28,152 nt of DNA, from the IMG/VR virus record IMGVR_UViG_3300042887_000543, positions 1 to 28,152 of that record. One strand, given 5' to 3'. How positions within the stretch are numbered: the stretch's first letter is position 1; each line of letters opens with the position of its first letter. Below, in pieces: positions 1-8,783 of the stretch. The stretch comes from a virus. A program made the position numbers and the translations under genes. Under the pieces are notes generated by a model that had not been told where the DNA came from, made no database searches, and saw nothing but the letters and a program-made list of their open reading frames with translations.

Positions 1-1319
1 TAAGTGCGTCAACTGGTTCATTCTCAGGTAACTTATCTGTTGCTACTGATAAATTTACAGTTGCGTCTGCAACAGGTAATACTGCAGTTGCTGGTACATT
101 AAGTGTAACAGGTGCTACTACATTTGGTGATACTGTAGCAATGGGTGGCTACAAAATTACCGGATTAGCAGATCCAGTTGTTGCACAAGACGCTGCAACT
201 AAAAATTATGTTGACACGTTAGCACAGGGTTTACGTGTACATGAAACTGTAGATTTTGTAACATCAACTGACGTAGGTGCTGCATCATATACTCCAGGTG
301 CCGGTACTGCTCCAAACTTAGGAGACGTAGGACCTGGTTCTTACTTAACATTTGCAACTGCTCCGCAATTTACATATAGTTGGGATGGCGGCAGCGAAGT
401 TGCAACATTTACTAGTCATAGTCAATGCCGTGTATTAGTTATTGGTCAAACTGATGCTAAACAAAATGGTGTTTATGTTTGGGCAACTGCTACTACATTT
501 GTTCGTGCAATTGACGCCGATTCATCATATGCAGTTAACAGTCTTTCAGCTACATTATCAACACTAACTGCAGTTGTAACATTAACATCTGGTAATACTT
601 CAGCATTGTCAGAAGGTATGCCTGTATTTAAAGTTGGTGGAACTGGTATTTTAGGTTCAAATGCACGTATTTTAAGTATTAATAGTGCTACCCAAATTAC
701 ATTAACAGTTAACCATGCTACTGCAGGTGCAATTAACATTGCAGCCGGTTATGGTAACTTCGGTGGTGGTGACTATTTTTATGTGTCTGACAGCGGATAT
801 GGTTATGTACAAACAACCGAAGGTGTAATTTTTGGTTCTTCTAATATTACATTTACTCAGTTTGCTGGACAAGGTTCGTGGCAAGCAGGTGCAGGTTTAA
901 CACTAACTGGTAACTCGTTTAGTGTCAACACTGCTAACGGTATTACAATAAGTGGCGGAAATGTACAACTTGCATCATCAGTTGCTGGTAACGGTTTATC
1001 ATATGCATCAGGTGTATTAACAGTTGGCGGTACTGCAAATAGAATTACATCATCTGGTACAAGCATTGATATCGCAAGTACATACGTTGGTCAAACTAGT
1101 ATTACAACATTAGGTACAGTTGGAACCGGTACTTGGAACGGTACTGCAATTGGTGCTACATATGGCGGTACTGGTATTACTTCATATGCTGCAGGGGACA
1201 TTCTATATGCATCTGCAACTAACACATTATCAAAATTAGCAAAGGCGACCGATGGTCAAGTCTTAATGCTAAGTGGTGGCTTACCTACATGGTCTGACAT
1301 AGACGGTGGTACTTTCTAA
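1..1319 (+). CDS. Phage tail fibre protein, 5'-truncated by the window edge
   Basis: The frame is open from base 3 to the stop at 1317-1319 and continues the same Ser/Thr/Gly/Ala-rich sequence upstream of the first ATG (141), so the true start lies outside the window and the ATG at 141 is internal. Before it stand repeats such as VAGTLSVTGATTFGDTV. The motif KITGLADP...DAATKNYVD (from 141) is a common phage fibre element, the junction between a repetitive shaft and the next segment. The C-terminal half has short shaft repeats (ITTLGTVGTGTWNGTAIGA, YGGTGITSYAAGDILYAS) found in many large-phage fibres. It is probably a trimeric shaft that projects from the tail. It is followed 9 bases later by another fibre gene. 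The general role is fairly sure; receptor and attachment site are unknown. Confidence 0.85.
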   Translation, partial: SASTGSFSGNLSVATDKFTVASATGNTAVAGTLSVTGATTFGDTVAMGGYKITGLADPVVAQDAATKNYVDTLAQGLRVHETVDFVTSTDVGAASYTPGAGTAPNLGDVGPGSYLTFATAPQFTYSWDGGSEVATFTSHSQCRVLVIGQTDAKQNGVYVWATATTFVRAIDADSSYAVNSLSATLSTLTAVVTLTSGNTSALSEGMPVFKVGGTGILGSNARILSINSATQITLTVNHATAGAINIAAGYGNFGGGDYFYVSDSGYGYVQTTEGVIFGSSNITFTQFAGQGSWQAGAGLTLTGNSFSVNTANGITISGGNVQLASSVAGNGLSYASGVLTVGGTANRITSSGTSIDIASTYVGQTSITTLGTVGTGTWNGTAIGATYGGTGITSYAAGDILYASATNTLSKLAKATDGQVLMLSGGLPTWSDIDGGTF

Positions 1320-1328
1320 AAACTTAAT

Positions 1329-2492
1329 ATGGCACACATCTTACATAAACGAAGTTCGGTATCTGCAAAGGTACCGTTGGTTACTGATTTATTAGATGGT
1401 GAAATATCAATTAATACATATGATGGACGACTGTTTATTAAAAAAACAGCTAGTGGTGTCCAATCAATTGTCACACTTAGTAATAACTATAGTGATTTAA
1501 TTAATACTCCTCAGGACTTGCAAACATCTGCAAGTCCTGCATTTACGAATTTATCAGTTACTGCTGCAACTAGTTCGACTTCTCCGTCTACTGGTGCATT
1601 AACCGTATCTGGTGGGGTCGGCATTGGTGGCGCATTACAAGTCGGTGGTGGTTTATCAGTTACAAATAACGGCTACACTTGGGCGTTTAATAATAGTGGT
1701 AAGATTACATTACCACCCGGTGGAGATATTGTTAATCAATCTGGTGCTAGTGTGTTGTTTAATACCACACCCGCATTAGGCACACCTGTAAGCGGTAACT
1801 TTAGTACCGGTACATTTACATGGCCTACTTTTAATCAGAACACAACAGGTACTGCAGCCGGACTTAGTGCAACATTGTCAGTAACTAAAGGCGGTACTGG
1901 TGCTACGTCACTTGTGGCTAACAGTGTAATTTTAGGTAATGGTCTGAGTGCAGTACAATCAGTTGCTCCTGGAATATCTGGTAATGTATTAACATCAGAC
2001 GGGACTACCTGGACATCACAATCTGCTGCTTCAGTTGCATTGCCAGCACAAACATCCAATACTGGTAAATTTTTAACTACAAACGGTACAAATGCTAGCT
2101 GGATACCAGTTACTAACTTAGTACCTACTGCTACTATAACTTCAGATTATACAGCAGGTATTAACGATTTAGTTAGATGTGATTCGGCTGCCGGCGCAAT
2201 ACATATTACAATGCCTGCATCACCCACAGATGGCACTGTGATAGGAATTGTTGATATAAATAATATCGCTGGTACTAATAATTTGATTATATATCCATCT
2301 GTTGGAAAAACTATTGAACGAGATTCAACATCGTATATTTTAGACATAAGTAGTGCATACGTAACATTTATCTATAATTCAGCAACTTCTAATTGGCAAC
2401 TACTAGAAACACCAAGTGCTCCAGCAACTGCATCTGCATCTCCTGCATCTTCAGCCAATACAATTGCTATGTTAATAGCGTACGGAGGTTAA
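1329..2492 (+). CDS. Phage tail fibre protein (387 aa), first gene of cassette A
   Basis: The N-terminus MAHILHKRSSVSAKVP...DLLDGEISINTYDGRLF is a recognisable phage fibre start in which 'GEISINTYDG' is the conserved core. A low-complexity shaft follows (STGALTVSGGVGIGGALQVG; NTTGTAAGLSATLSVTKGG; LPAQTSNTGKFLTTNGTNAS). Residues about 265-365 form a compact beta-rich domain with the signature NDLVRC...GTVIGIVDINN...YVTFIYN...NWQLLETP. The same domain is in the fibres at 4334 and 16570. The chain ends in a short hydrophobic tail (TIAMLIAYGG) resembling that of the 4334 protein (SIIFGGI). GGAGG inside the last codons (2484-2488) probably serves as the ribosome site for the next gene, coupling their translation. 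A structural fibre is confident; function of the conserved domain is unknown. Confidence 0.85.
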   Translation: MAHILHKRSSVSAKVPLVTDLLDGEISINTYDGRLFIKKTASGVQSIVTLSNNYSDLINTPQDLQTSASPAFTNLSVTAATSSTSPSTGALTVSGGVGIGGALQVGGGLSVTNNGYTWAFNNSGKITLPPGGDIVNQSGASVLFNTTPALGTPVSGNFSTGTFTWPTFNQNTTGTAAGLSATLSVTKGGTGATSLVANSVILGNGLSAVQSVAPGISGNVLTSDGTTWTSQSAASVALPAQTSNTGKFLTTNGTNASWIPVTNLVPTATITSDYTAGINDLVRCDSAAGAIHITMPASPTDGTVIGIVDINNIAGTNNLIIYPSVGKTIERDSTSYILDISSAYVTFIYNSATSNWQLLETPSAPATASASPASSANTIAMLIAYGG

Positions 2493-2498
2493 TGATAT

Positions 2499-2888
2499 AT
2501 GGCAAACCCAAATATAATTGGTATTACTGGAATGTATGGTAATACAATCTGTTTAATTCCGCAAGTAGCTACATCAGTAGTATTCATAGCTAATCCTCTA
2601 TCAAGCGGAAAAATTTTAAAAATAAATAACATCATGGCTACTAACATTGATAGTTCAGTAGCTGTTAATACAACTGTTTCAATATATTCAAACGGCTCAG
2701 TTGCACAAGGATCTGCACCTAGCGGTGGAACTGCATTTCCGCTAATTTATGCATTATCTATCCCAGCCGGAGCTGCATTAACTATTATAGATAAATCAAT
2801 CTACTTAACAGAAAATCAATCAATTGTAGTTACATCCGGAACTGCTAGCAAAATTAGTTATGCAGTTTCATACGAAGAATTATCATAA
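2499..2888 (+). CDS. Small conserved phage structural protein (129 aa), cassette A
   Basis: It starts MANPNIIGITGMYGNTICL and alternates beta-type hydrophobic stretches with polar turns; there is no signal peptide or membrane helix. It is a clear paralogue of the 129-aa protein at 6127-6516: same length, and shared features NGSVAQGSAPSGGTA, LSIPAGAALTIIDKSIYL and a C-terminal TSGTASKISYAVSYEELS. Each copy lies directly after a fibre with the 'NDLVRC' domain and before an FN3 adhesin, so it probably works with these as a small virion, capping or fibre-connector protein. No enzymatic motif is visible. Family membership is by eye; its exact role is unknown. Confidence 0.75.
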   Translation: MANPNIIGITGMYGNTICLIPQVATSVVFIANPLSSGKILKINNIMATNIDSSVAVNTTVSIYSNGSVAQGSAPSGGTAFPLIYALSIPAGAALTIIDKSIYLTENQSIVVTSGTASKISYAVSYEELS

Positions 2889-2899
2889 GGATATAACCT

Positions 2900-4291
2900 G
2901 TGGCTAAATGGAAAGGGAATATAATTAGTTTTAATCCTCAAGCTACTAGCGGAACTGCGTATACCGGTAAAGCAAACGGTATCTGGTCATGCGATATTGT
3001 AGGACAACTTAAACAAGCAGGTCTATGGGCATTAGGGATTACTCCTCCATCTGCTCCTGCTATTACTACAGCTACGATTGGCAACACGCAAATATCAATT
3101 ATATTTACTGCACCTAGCACGTTAAATGGCTCTACTATTACTAGTTATACTGTTACATCTTCTGGTGGGCAGACTGCAAGCGGATCGTCTAGTCCTATTG
3201 TTATAACTGGGTTAACTAATGGAACAAGTTACACGTTTACTGTTGTTGCAAACAGTGCATCCGGTTCTAGTATATCTAGTGAATCTGTTTCGGCTACGCC
3301 TACATCATTTACAGTGCCTAGTGTACCTACTATTGGAACAGCAACAATTTCTAGTGCGTCATCTGCTATGATTACGTTTACTGCACCATCGTTTAACGGT
3401 GGTACAGTTATTACCAGTTATACTGCAGTTAGTTCTCCTGGAGGCATTACCGGAACCCTATCTCAAGCAGGCTCTGGTACTATTACAGTTAACGGATTAG
3501 CACAATTAACAACTTATACATTTACGGTATATGCTACTAATTCTGTAGGTAACAGTAGCAATTCAACTGCAACAGGAAGTATATCAATGCCTGCAGTCGA
3601 TCCATATTTTAGTTCAGTTGGGCTATTATTAAGCGGTGACGGTGCAAACGGTGTAAACTACTTTACTGATTTAAGTATCGGCTCAAAAACTGTTACTACA
3701 GTAGGTAATACACAAGTTAGCACTAGTGTTAAAAAGTTTGGCACCGGATCAATATACTTTGACGGAGCTAATGATAGTTTATCAATTTCTAGTTCATCTA
3801 TTATGAGTTTCTCTGGTGATTTTACAATTGAATGTTGGATTAATTGTATCGATTATAGAACCTCTCAAAATTGGTTCTATAACTATGTGTTTAATTCTGT
3901 TGATGCAAGTGGCGGTAACTGGACAATGCCGTATATTAACGCAGCAGTACAATATAATGGAACACTCGGCGTTGGGTTTTACGGATCTGCTGGAACTACT
4001 GGGTTTGGAACTAGTGCTGCTATATCAATGAATACGTGGTATCATGTTGCATTAGTTCGCGCATCTGGAACATTAACTTGTTACTTAAACGGCGCACCTA
4101 TGCCAGTAACTAGCGGATCAGCTGCTAACAACGGCAATATTTCTCAAACTGGTTTAATCATTGGCGATTCTAGATGGAATACTGGATCTGAATCTTGGCA
4201 CGGGTATATTGATGATTTCCGTGTTACTAACGGCGTAGCAAGATACACTAGTAATTTTACTCCATCTACTACTGCATCGCCGACTCAATAA
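2900..4291 (+). CDS. FN3 adhesin with C-terminal LamG/concanavalin-like lectin domain (463 aa)
   Basis: The start is GTG at 2900, preceded by AAGG; the N-terminus aligns with the paralogues at 6527, 8788, 10750, 13169 and 15534. Order of parts: anchor module with SGTAYTGKANGIWS and LKQAGLW (about 1-45); FN3 domain 1 (about 48-135; LNGSTITSYTVTSSGGQT, TSYTFTVVA); FN3 domain 2 (about 139-232); then a jelly-roll domain of the Laminin_G_3 type (about 240-460) with the landmarks FDGANDSLSI, GDFTIECWI, WYHVALVRASGTLTCYLNG and GYIDDFRVTNGVARY. Such domains usually bind carbohydrate, so this is a candidate receptor-binding protein that recognises host surface polysaccharide. It closes cassette A. Domain calls are strong; the ligand is unknown. 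Confidence 0.85.
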   Translation: MAKWKGNIISFNPQATSGTAYTGKANGIWSCDIVGQLKQAGLWALGITPPSAPAITTATIGNTQISIIFTAPSTLNGSTITSYTVTSSGGQTASGSSSPIVITGLTNGTSYTFTVVANSASGSSISSESVSATPTSFTVPSVPTIGTATISSASSAMITFTAPSFNGGTVITSYTAVSSPGGITGTLSQAGSGTITVNGLAQLTTYTFTVYATNSVGNSSNSTATGSISMPAVDPYFSSVGLLLSGDGANGVNYFTDLSIGSKTVTTVGNTQVSTSVKKFGTGSIYFDGANDSLSISSSSIMSFSGDFTIECWINCIDYRTSQNWFYNYVFNSVDASGGNWTMPYINAAVQYNGTLGVGFYGSAGTTGFGTSAAISMNTWYHVALVRASGTLTCYLNGAPMPVTSGSAANNGNISQTGLIIGDSRWNTGSESWHGYIDDFRVTNGVARYTSNFTPSTTASPTQ

Positions 4292-4301
4292 CCTAAGTTT
4301 T

Positions 4302-4309
4302 AATAAATA
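4302..4309 (+). promoter_or_regulatory. Candidate T4-type late promoter octamer upstream of the 4334 fibre gene
   Basis: AATAAATA matches 7 of 8 bases of the T4 late -10 element TATAAATA. It lies in a 42-base intergenic gap, with a GAAGGAA ribosome site between it and the ATG at 4334. Similar octamers precede the genes at 16570, 19820, 23010 and 27775. The motif is short and A/T-only in an AT-rich genome, so position is the main support. Confidence 0.45.
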
Positions 4310-4333
4310 CATAATATAAGTGAAGGAACATAT

Positions 4334-6127
4334 ATGTCTAAATTATTATCTACGTCTCTTAGAGGTTCAAACTACGGTACATTACCAGTAGAGAATGGCG
4401 GTACAGGAATAACCGCAGTTGGTACCTCTGGAAATTTATTAACTAGTAACGGGTTTGTATGGGTTAGTTTACCTGCACCTATTTCGTTACCAACACAAAC
4501 TGCCAACGGTGGTAAGTATTTAACAACCGATGGTACTTCTGCAAGTTGGGCTGCAGGTACCGGTACTGGAACATTAGTTTTATCAACAAGTCCGACATTA
4601 GTTACACCTATTTTAGGTACACCAACTAGTGGCACGTTAACTAACTGTACAGGCTATACATTTACAAACATTGCATCTAAACCAACTACGTTATCTGGAT
4701 ATGGAATTACTGATGCAATTAATTCATCACTGATTGGTGCAGTATCTGGTATTGCTCCATTAGGTAGTGATTCAAAGATTGCAGCAACGTACCTTCCAAG
4801 TTATGTTGATGATATTTTAGAATACGCAAACTTAGCAGGTCTTCCAGGTACTGGTGAAACTGGTAAAATTTACGTAGCAATTGACACTAATAAAATCTAT
4901 CGTTGGTCTGGATCTGCATATATTGAGGTTAGTCCAACAGTTGGTAATTCAGATACTGCAACTAAATTAGCAACTGCTAGAAGTATTGCAGCATCAGGTG
5001 ATGCAACTTGGACTGTTAGTTTTGATGGATCTGCTAACGTAACTGCAGCTATTACATTAGCTAGCATAGTATCTGCAGGTACTGGTACTAAAGTAACATA
5101 TAATGCAAAAGGTTTAATTACTGGGTCAACTACATTAACTGTTAGTGATATTACTGATATCGCAACTTCTTACCAAGCAAAAAATGCAAACTTAACTAGT
5201 ATTTCTGCATTATCAACTGCAACTACCGGTTTAATTGTATTAACTAACGGAGTTGCATCGTTAGATACTTCAACACACTTAGTATCCGGTGGTGCATTAG
5301 GTACACCTGCAAGTGGTACATTAACTAATTGCGCAGGGTTACCATATAGTGGGTTAACTGGCACAGTTCCTACTTGGAACCAAAACACATCCGGTACTGC
5401 AGCTGGACTTAGTGCTACACTAGCAGTAACTAGTGGTGGTACTGGTGTTACTACCAGTACTGGTACCGGTAATGTTGTATTATCAAATAGCCCAACATTA
5501 GTTACTCCTATTTTAGGTACACCAACTAGTGGTGATTTAACTAATTGTACAAACGCAACAGCGTACTCATTAAAATCAGCTAGTACAATCGTTAGTATAA
5601 GTGCAGCATCTGCACCAGCTTCTGGACAAGTACTTACAGCTACTAGTTCAACTACAGCAACATGGCAGGCTATTAACGGTCTACCAACCCAAACTAGTAA
5701 TGGTGGGAAATATTTAACCACTGACGGTACTAATGCATCATGGTCAGCTGTAGGTTTAACAGCTACTCCTGTAAAAACTGCAAATTATACTGCAGTTGCT
5801 AATGACTTAGTTAGATGTAATTCTACTGCTGGCGTATTTAATATAGTATTTCCAGGAACTCCGGCAGATGGTACAATTATAGGTGTTATTGATATAAATG
5901 AAACATTTGGAACAAACAACATAACAATAATACCAACTAACGCATATATCGAAGGTGATGCTAATGGCTATGTATTAGATATTACCGGCACTTATGTATC
6001 GTTTATCTATAACGTGTCAACTACAAACTGGCGATTACTAGTAACACCAACACCATCAGCAGCTGGAACAAGCCAAGCCACTGTTAGCAAATCAATGGCA
6101 CTGTCTATAATCTTTGGAGGAATATAA
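4334..6127 (+). CDS. Phage tail fibre protein (597 aa), first gene of cassette B
   Basis: The N-terminus MSKLLSTSLRGSNYGTLPV followed by NGGTGITAVGTSGNLLTS is shared with the fibres at 16570, 19820 and 20131. The shaft carries repeats such as SPTLVTPILGTPTSGTLTNC. A well-known fibre segment runs LGSDSKIAATYLPSYVDD ... GKIYVAIDTNKIYRWSGSAY ... TATKLATARSI ... VSFDGSANVTAAITLA. Bases 4583-5332 are paralogous, without gaps, to 20667-21416 in the 837-aa fibre. Near the C-terminus (about 478-575) it has the 'NDLVRC ... VIDINE ... YVSFIYN' domain seen in the 1329 and 16570 proteins. GGAGG at 6116-6120 inside the last codons and a TAATG overlap couple it to the next gene. Fibre role is confident; receptor is unknown. 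Confidence 0.88.
   Translation: MSKLLSTSLRGSNYGTLPVENGGTGITAVGTSGNLLTSNGFVWVSLPAPISLPTQTANGGKYLTTDGTSASWAAGTGTGTLVLSTSPTLVTPILGTPTSGTLTNCTGYTFTNIASKPTTLSGYGITDAINSSLIGAVSGIAPLGSDSKIAATYLPSYVDDILEYANLAGLPGTGETGKIYVAIDTNKIYRWSGSAYIEVSPTVGNSDTATKLATARSIAASGDATWTVSFDGSANVTAAITLASIVSAGTGTKVTYNAKGLITGSTTLTVSDITDIATSYQAKNANLTSISALSTATTGLIVLTNGVASLDTSTHLVSGGALGTPASGTLTNCAGLPYSGLTGTVPTWNQNTSGTAAGLSATLAVTSGGTGVTTSTGTGNVVLSNSPTLVTPILGTPTSGDLTNCTNATAYSLKSASTIVSISAASAPASGQVLTATSSTTATWQAINGLPTQTSNGGKYLTTDGTNASWSAVGLTATPVKTANYTAVANDLVRCNSTAGVFNIVFPGTPADGTIIGVIDINETFGTNNITIIPTNAYIEGDANGYVLDITGTYVSFIYNVSTTNWRLLVTPTPSAAGTSQATVSKSMALSIIFGGI
4583..5332 (+). repeat. 750-bp dispersed fibre-shaft module, copy 1 (partner 20667-21416)
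   Basis: The segment from STSPTLVTPILG to SGTLTNC in the 4334 fibre aligns over its full 750 bp, without gaps, to 20667-21416. The protein is highly similar, with scattered substitutions and third-base differences, so this is an older duplication or gene-conversion tract rather than a fresh copy. Confidence 0.8.
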
Positions 6128-6516
6128 TGGCAAACCCGAATATAGTTAACGTCTTATCAATTTATGGTAAAACTACTTTTTTAACCCCAGCAGTAACAAC
6201 AAATGTTGTATTATTAGCAAATGCTACTGGTTCTGCTAATAGTATTAAAGTAAACAATATCTTAGTAGCAAACGTAGATGGAACTTCAGCTATTTCAGCT
6301 ACAGTTGCTCTATATACAAACGGATCAGTTGCACAAGGATCTGCTCCTACTGGCGGAACTGCATATCCAATTATATATCAAGTTTCAATTCCAGCTGGCT
6401 CTACAATCTCTATTTTAGATAAAACTATCTACTTAGAAGAAAACGTATCATTAGTAGTAACTTCCGGAACAGCTAGCAAAATAACATATACAGTATCCTA
6501 CGAAGCTATTTCATAA
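6127..6516 (+). CDS. Small conserved phage structural protein (129 aa), cassette B
   Basis: This is the paralogue of the protein at 2499-2888, with exactly the same length. It starts MANPNIVNVLSIYGKTTFL, carries NGSVAQGSAPTGGTAYP, and ends TSGTASKITYTVSYEAIS. The start ATG overlaps the stop of the preceding fibre gene (TAATG), and a GGAGG seven bases upstream lies inside that gene, so translation is probably coupled. Predominantly beta-type composition with no signal peptide or membrane helix suggests a virion component. Its fixed place between a fibre and an FN3 adhesin in both cassettes implies a shared structural role, for example a connector or capping subunit; that role is inference. Confidence 0.75.
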   Translation: MANPNIVNVLSIYGKTTFLTPAVTTNVVLLANATGSANSIKVNNILVANVDGTSAISATVALYTNGSVAQGSAPTGGTAYPIIYQVSIPAGSTISILDKTIYLEENVSLVVTSGTASKITYTVSYEAIS

Positions 6517-6526
6517 GGACTAGATC

Positions 6527-8035
6527 ATGTCAAATAGAAGAATGATCTCAGTAGCAGCAGTGTCAACAAGTGGCACTGCGTATACTGGTAGAGCTAATGG
6601 AATATTTTCAACAAACGATCAAGCTAAACTAAAACAAGCAGGTGCATGGCCAACTGCTATTACAGCTCCAGCAGCTCCAACTATTGGAACTGTAGTAGCT
6701 GGTAATTTACAAGCAGCAGTGTCATTTACTGCACCAAGTTCATTAAATGGTGAAACTATTATAAGCTATACAGTAACTAGTTCACCAGGTGGGTATTACG
6801 CCTACGGTGTAAGCAGTCCAATCACTGTATCTAGCTTAATAGGTGGAACTAGTTATACATTTACTGTTGTTGCTAATAGTGCATCTGGTTCCAGCACTGC
6901 TAGTTCATCAGTATCTGCATTCGTAGTGGGTGTACCAACAGCACCAACTATAGGAACCGCTAGTTATACATCAGGTGGAAACGCGACTGTATCTTTTAGT
7001 GCTCCTTCAAGTGATGGTGGTGCAACGATTACAGGTTATAAGATCTATGCAAACGGTACACTGCGTGCAACTGTTTCGACTAGTCCAGCTTCTCTTACAG
7101 GCTTGAGTGACGGCACATTATATCAATTTCAAGTTGTTGCAGTGAATACTGCAGGTGATAGTCCCTTTTCAGGAAATAGTAATCAAGTAGGTATAACAGT
7201 ACCTTCTCCTCCTAGTCATGTTACTCTCACAAATAGTACCTATTATCATCCTAATTACGGTAACATGATTTCAATAAAAGTGAGTGCAGGTACATCTTCA
7301 AATAATGGCGGAAGCGCCATTATAGGATATAGATTCCGAATACCCGCATTAGGGATAAATGTTCTTTTCAATGACGCTTATCAAAATTTAGATATAGTTA
7401 CAAATAATATTAACTACCTTGGGGGTTATGCAACTTCAACGCTTGTCGGTAATACATATTATCAAGCCACTTTAACAGCTGTTAATGCTGTCGGTGAAAG
7501 TTCTCAAATCTATAGTAATAATCTTTTAACTCTAATGTCAATTGGATCAAGTTACGGTGGTGGGTATTATATTGGTACGTTTAGTAACGCTGGAACGACA
7601 TATAAAGCAATAGTTGCACCAAAGTTGGGTGGAGTGTCGAGCGCAATAAAAGCATTGAACTTTCGTCCGTATTCTGGAGGTCATAGTGCCACCGATGGAC
7701 TGTCAAACACTAATGAGTTAATTGAGCAAAATAGTAGCGGTGCACCAGCGGCAACCTTCTGTAAAACTACGCACACGAGTGGATACTCAGACTGGTACTT
7801 ACCATCATCAACTGAACTAGACTTATACGGTAAAGCTGAGTATGCACTACCATCTGATCAGCGTCGTGCTTGGGAGAATTACTGGTCATCTTCCAGATTC
7901 GATTACAATTTTATATATTATTTAAGCTATAATCAGTCCGCGTTTATTAGTTCAAACCGCGATCCTACAGATGCAACGTATTATGGCGGTTCACCCTATT
8001 CTCATGCTAGACAATTTAGACGTGAAGTCAATTAA
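6527..8035 (+). CDS. FN3 adhesin with C-terminal DUF1566-like (C-type-lectin-fold) domain (502 aa)
   Basis: The start MSNRRMISVAAVSTSGTAYT is nearly the same as that of the 13169 protein. Order: anchor with TGRANGIFSTNDQAKLKQAG (to about 45), FN3 domain 1 (about 46-134), FN3 domain 2 (about 135-225), a more divergent third FN3-like domain (about 226-335, with TYYQATLTAVNAVGESS), then a DUF1566/Lcl-like domain (about 338-502). The last is recognised by GGGYYIGTFSNAGTTYKAIV, SGYSDWYLPSSTELDLYG and YWSSSRFD before a terminal RQFRREVN. This fold is used by phage and bacterial surface proteins for ligand binding, and it is the fold found in many DGR-diversified proteins. It closes cassette B and is probably a receptor-binding adhesin. 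The last 50 codons are only mildly enriched in C-ending codons (10 of 44 by hand), so diversification here is uncertain. Confidence 0.85.
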   Translation: MSNRRMISVAAVSTSGTAYTGRANGIFSTNDQAKLKQAGAWPTAITAPAAPTIGTVVAGNLQAAVSFTAPSSLNGETIISYTVTSSPGGYYAYGVSSPITVSSLIGGTSYTFTVVANSASGSSTASSSVSAFVVGVPTAPTIGTASYTSGGNATVSFSAPSSDGGATITGYKIYANGTLRATVSTSPASLTGLSDGTLYQFQVVAVNTAGDSPFSGNSNQVGITVPSPPSHVTLTNSTYYHPNYGNMISIKVSAGTSSNNGGSAIIGYRFRIPALGINVLFNDAYQNLDIVTNNINYLGGYATSTLVGNTYYQATLTAVNAVGESSQIYSNNLLTLMSIGSSYGGGYYIGTFSNAGTTYKAIVAPKLGGVSSAIKALNFRPYSGGHSATDGLSNTNELIEQNSSGAPAATFCKTTHTSGYSDWYLPSSTELDLYGKAEYALPSDQRRAWENYWSSSRFDYNFIYYLSYNQSAFISSNRDPTDATYYGGSPYSHARQFRREVN

Positions 8036-8045
8036 GGAGTTAAAA

Positions 8046-8327
8046 ATGTTTGTAAAAATGACATATATCGATAATGTAACAGAAGTATTATGTACCAGAG
8101 CCCCCACACTTAATGGTCCTCGGTTACCCAGGCTTAAGGGATTAAATTCAGTATTCTACGTACATGCTAATCTCGATATTGCAATTAGTGATCAAGGTAT
8201 TTATACCGGTGTACCACTAATTTATGGTATATGTGAAGATGATGCAGACATGTATCTTGTAAATCATCAAAGTGGTGATAGATTTTGGAATAGCTACAAA
8301 ACACGTATGGTCAGAAGAACAACTTAA
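8046..8327 (+). CDS. Short fibre-associated protein (93 aa), truncated relative to its paralogues
   Basis: I chose the ATG at 8046 (MFVKMTYIDNVTEVLCTRAP): it has AAGGAG at 8034-8039, and its start matches the paralogues at 8346 (MYVKITYVDSST) and 12364 (MYIQITNIDAHT). An upstream in-frame ATG at 7971 would overlap the preceding gene by 65 bases and has no such match. Shared features are 'TRAPTLNGPRLPRLKGL' and 'PLIYGICEDDAD'. After that point the chain ends in an unrelated MYLVNHQSGDRFWNSYK tail, so the C-terminal YPSW...WNE module of the paralogues is missing. A different frame just before the stop reads WSEEQLNK, which looks like the EEEF/KEEY segment of the relatives, hinting at decay by frameshift. 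Function is probably fibre assembly or a fibre partner; it may be non-functional. Confidence 0.65.
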   Translation: MFVKMTYIDNVTEVLCTRAPTLNGPRLPRLKGLNSVFYVHANLDIAISDQGIYTGVPLIYGICEDDADMYLVNHQSGDRFWNSYKTRMVRRTT

Positions 8328-8345
8328 TAAAGGACAAATAAAAAT

Positions 8346-8783
8346 ATGTATGTAAAGATAACTTACGTTGATTCCTCAACAAAAATCCCTTGTACCAAAG
8401 CTCCCATGACTAATGGCCCAGGTTTTCCAAGCTTAAAAGGTCTTTGTGGAATCTTTGGCATTACTGAGGATTTAACAAATATTTCAATAAGCCCAGATGG
8501 TAGCTACGAAACTGCACCTATTTTTTATGGGATGTGTGAAGATGATGCGGATACTTTAGCATCTGGATTTCTTGGAGAAATTTCAAAAGAAGAATATGAA
8601 GCCGCAAAAGAAACAGAGCATCTTGCAAGAAAGCCATACCCTTCTTGGATTGGCAAGCCTGATACATTAGATTGGGCAGCTCCTGTACCGATTCCAGAAG
8701 ATGGCAAGCCGTATTATTGGAATGAAACTGATCAAACGTGGAACTTAGCACCAGAGCAACCATTAGATATACCTACGGAATAA
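8346..8783 (+). CDS. Tail fibre assembly-like / fibre partner protein (145 aa)
   Basis: The N-terminal half (MYVKITYVDSSTKIPCTKAP; PIFYGMCEDDADT) matches the 93-aa protein at 8046 and the 141-aa protein at 12364. A charged helical segment (EISKEEYEAAKETEHLARK) leads into a C-terminal module PYPSWIGKPDTLDWAAP...DGKPYYWNETDQTW, which recurs in the proteins at 10308 and 12364. Such small proteins with a conserved Trp/Tyr/Pro tail next to fibre genes are typically fibre chaperones or tip components. Its last codons (LAPEQPLDIPTE) and the start of the next gene belong to a 226-bp repeat also found at 10707-10932. The next gene follows after four bases. The role is inferred from context. Confidence 0.7.
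   Translation: MYVKITYVDSSTKIPCTKAPMTNGPGFPSLKGLCGIFGITEDLTNISISPDGSYETAPIFYGMCEDDADTLASGFLGEISKEEYEAAKETEHLARKPYPSWIGKPDTLDWAAPVPIPEDGKPYYWNETDQTWNLAPEQPLDIPTE

Noticed and set aside
141-143. ATG at 141 as the true start of the first fibre
   Set aside because: The frame is open to the window edge with the same fibre-type repeats upstream, and no ribosome site precedes this ATG.
2255-2262. A perfect TATAAATA octamer
   Set aside because: It lies inside the 1329 fibre gene, where it encodes the conserved DIN of the domain shared by three paralogues, and is over 200 bases from the next start.
7971-8045. ATG at 7971 as the start of the 93-aa protein gene
   Set aside because: It would overlap the preceding adhesin by 65 bases. 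The ATG at 8046 has a good ribosome site and aligns with the starts of the paralogues.
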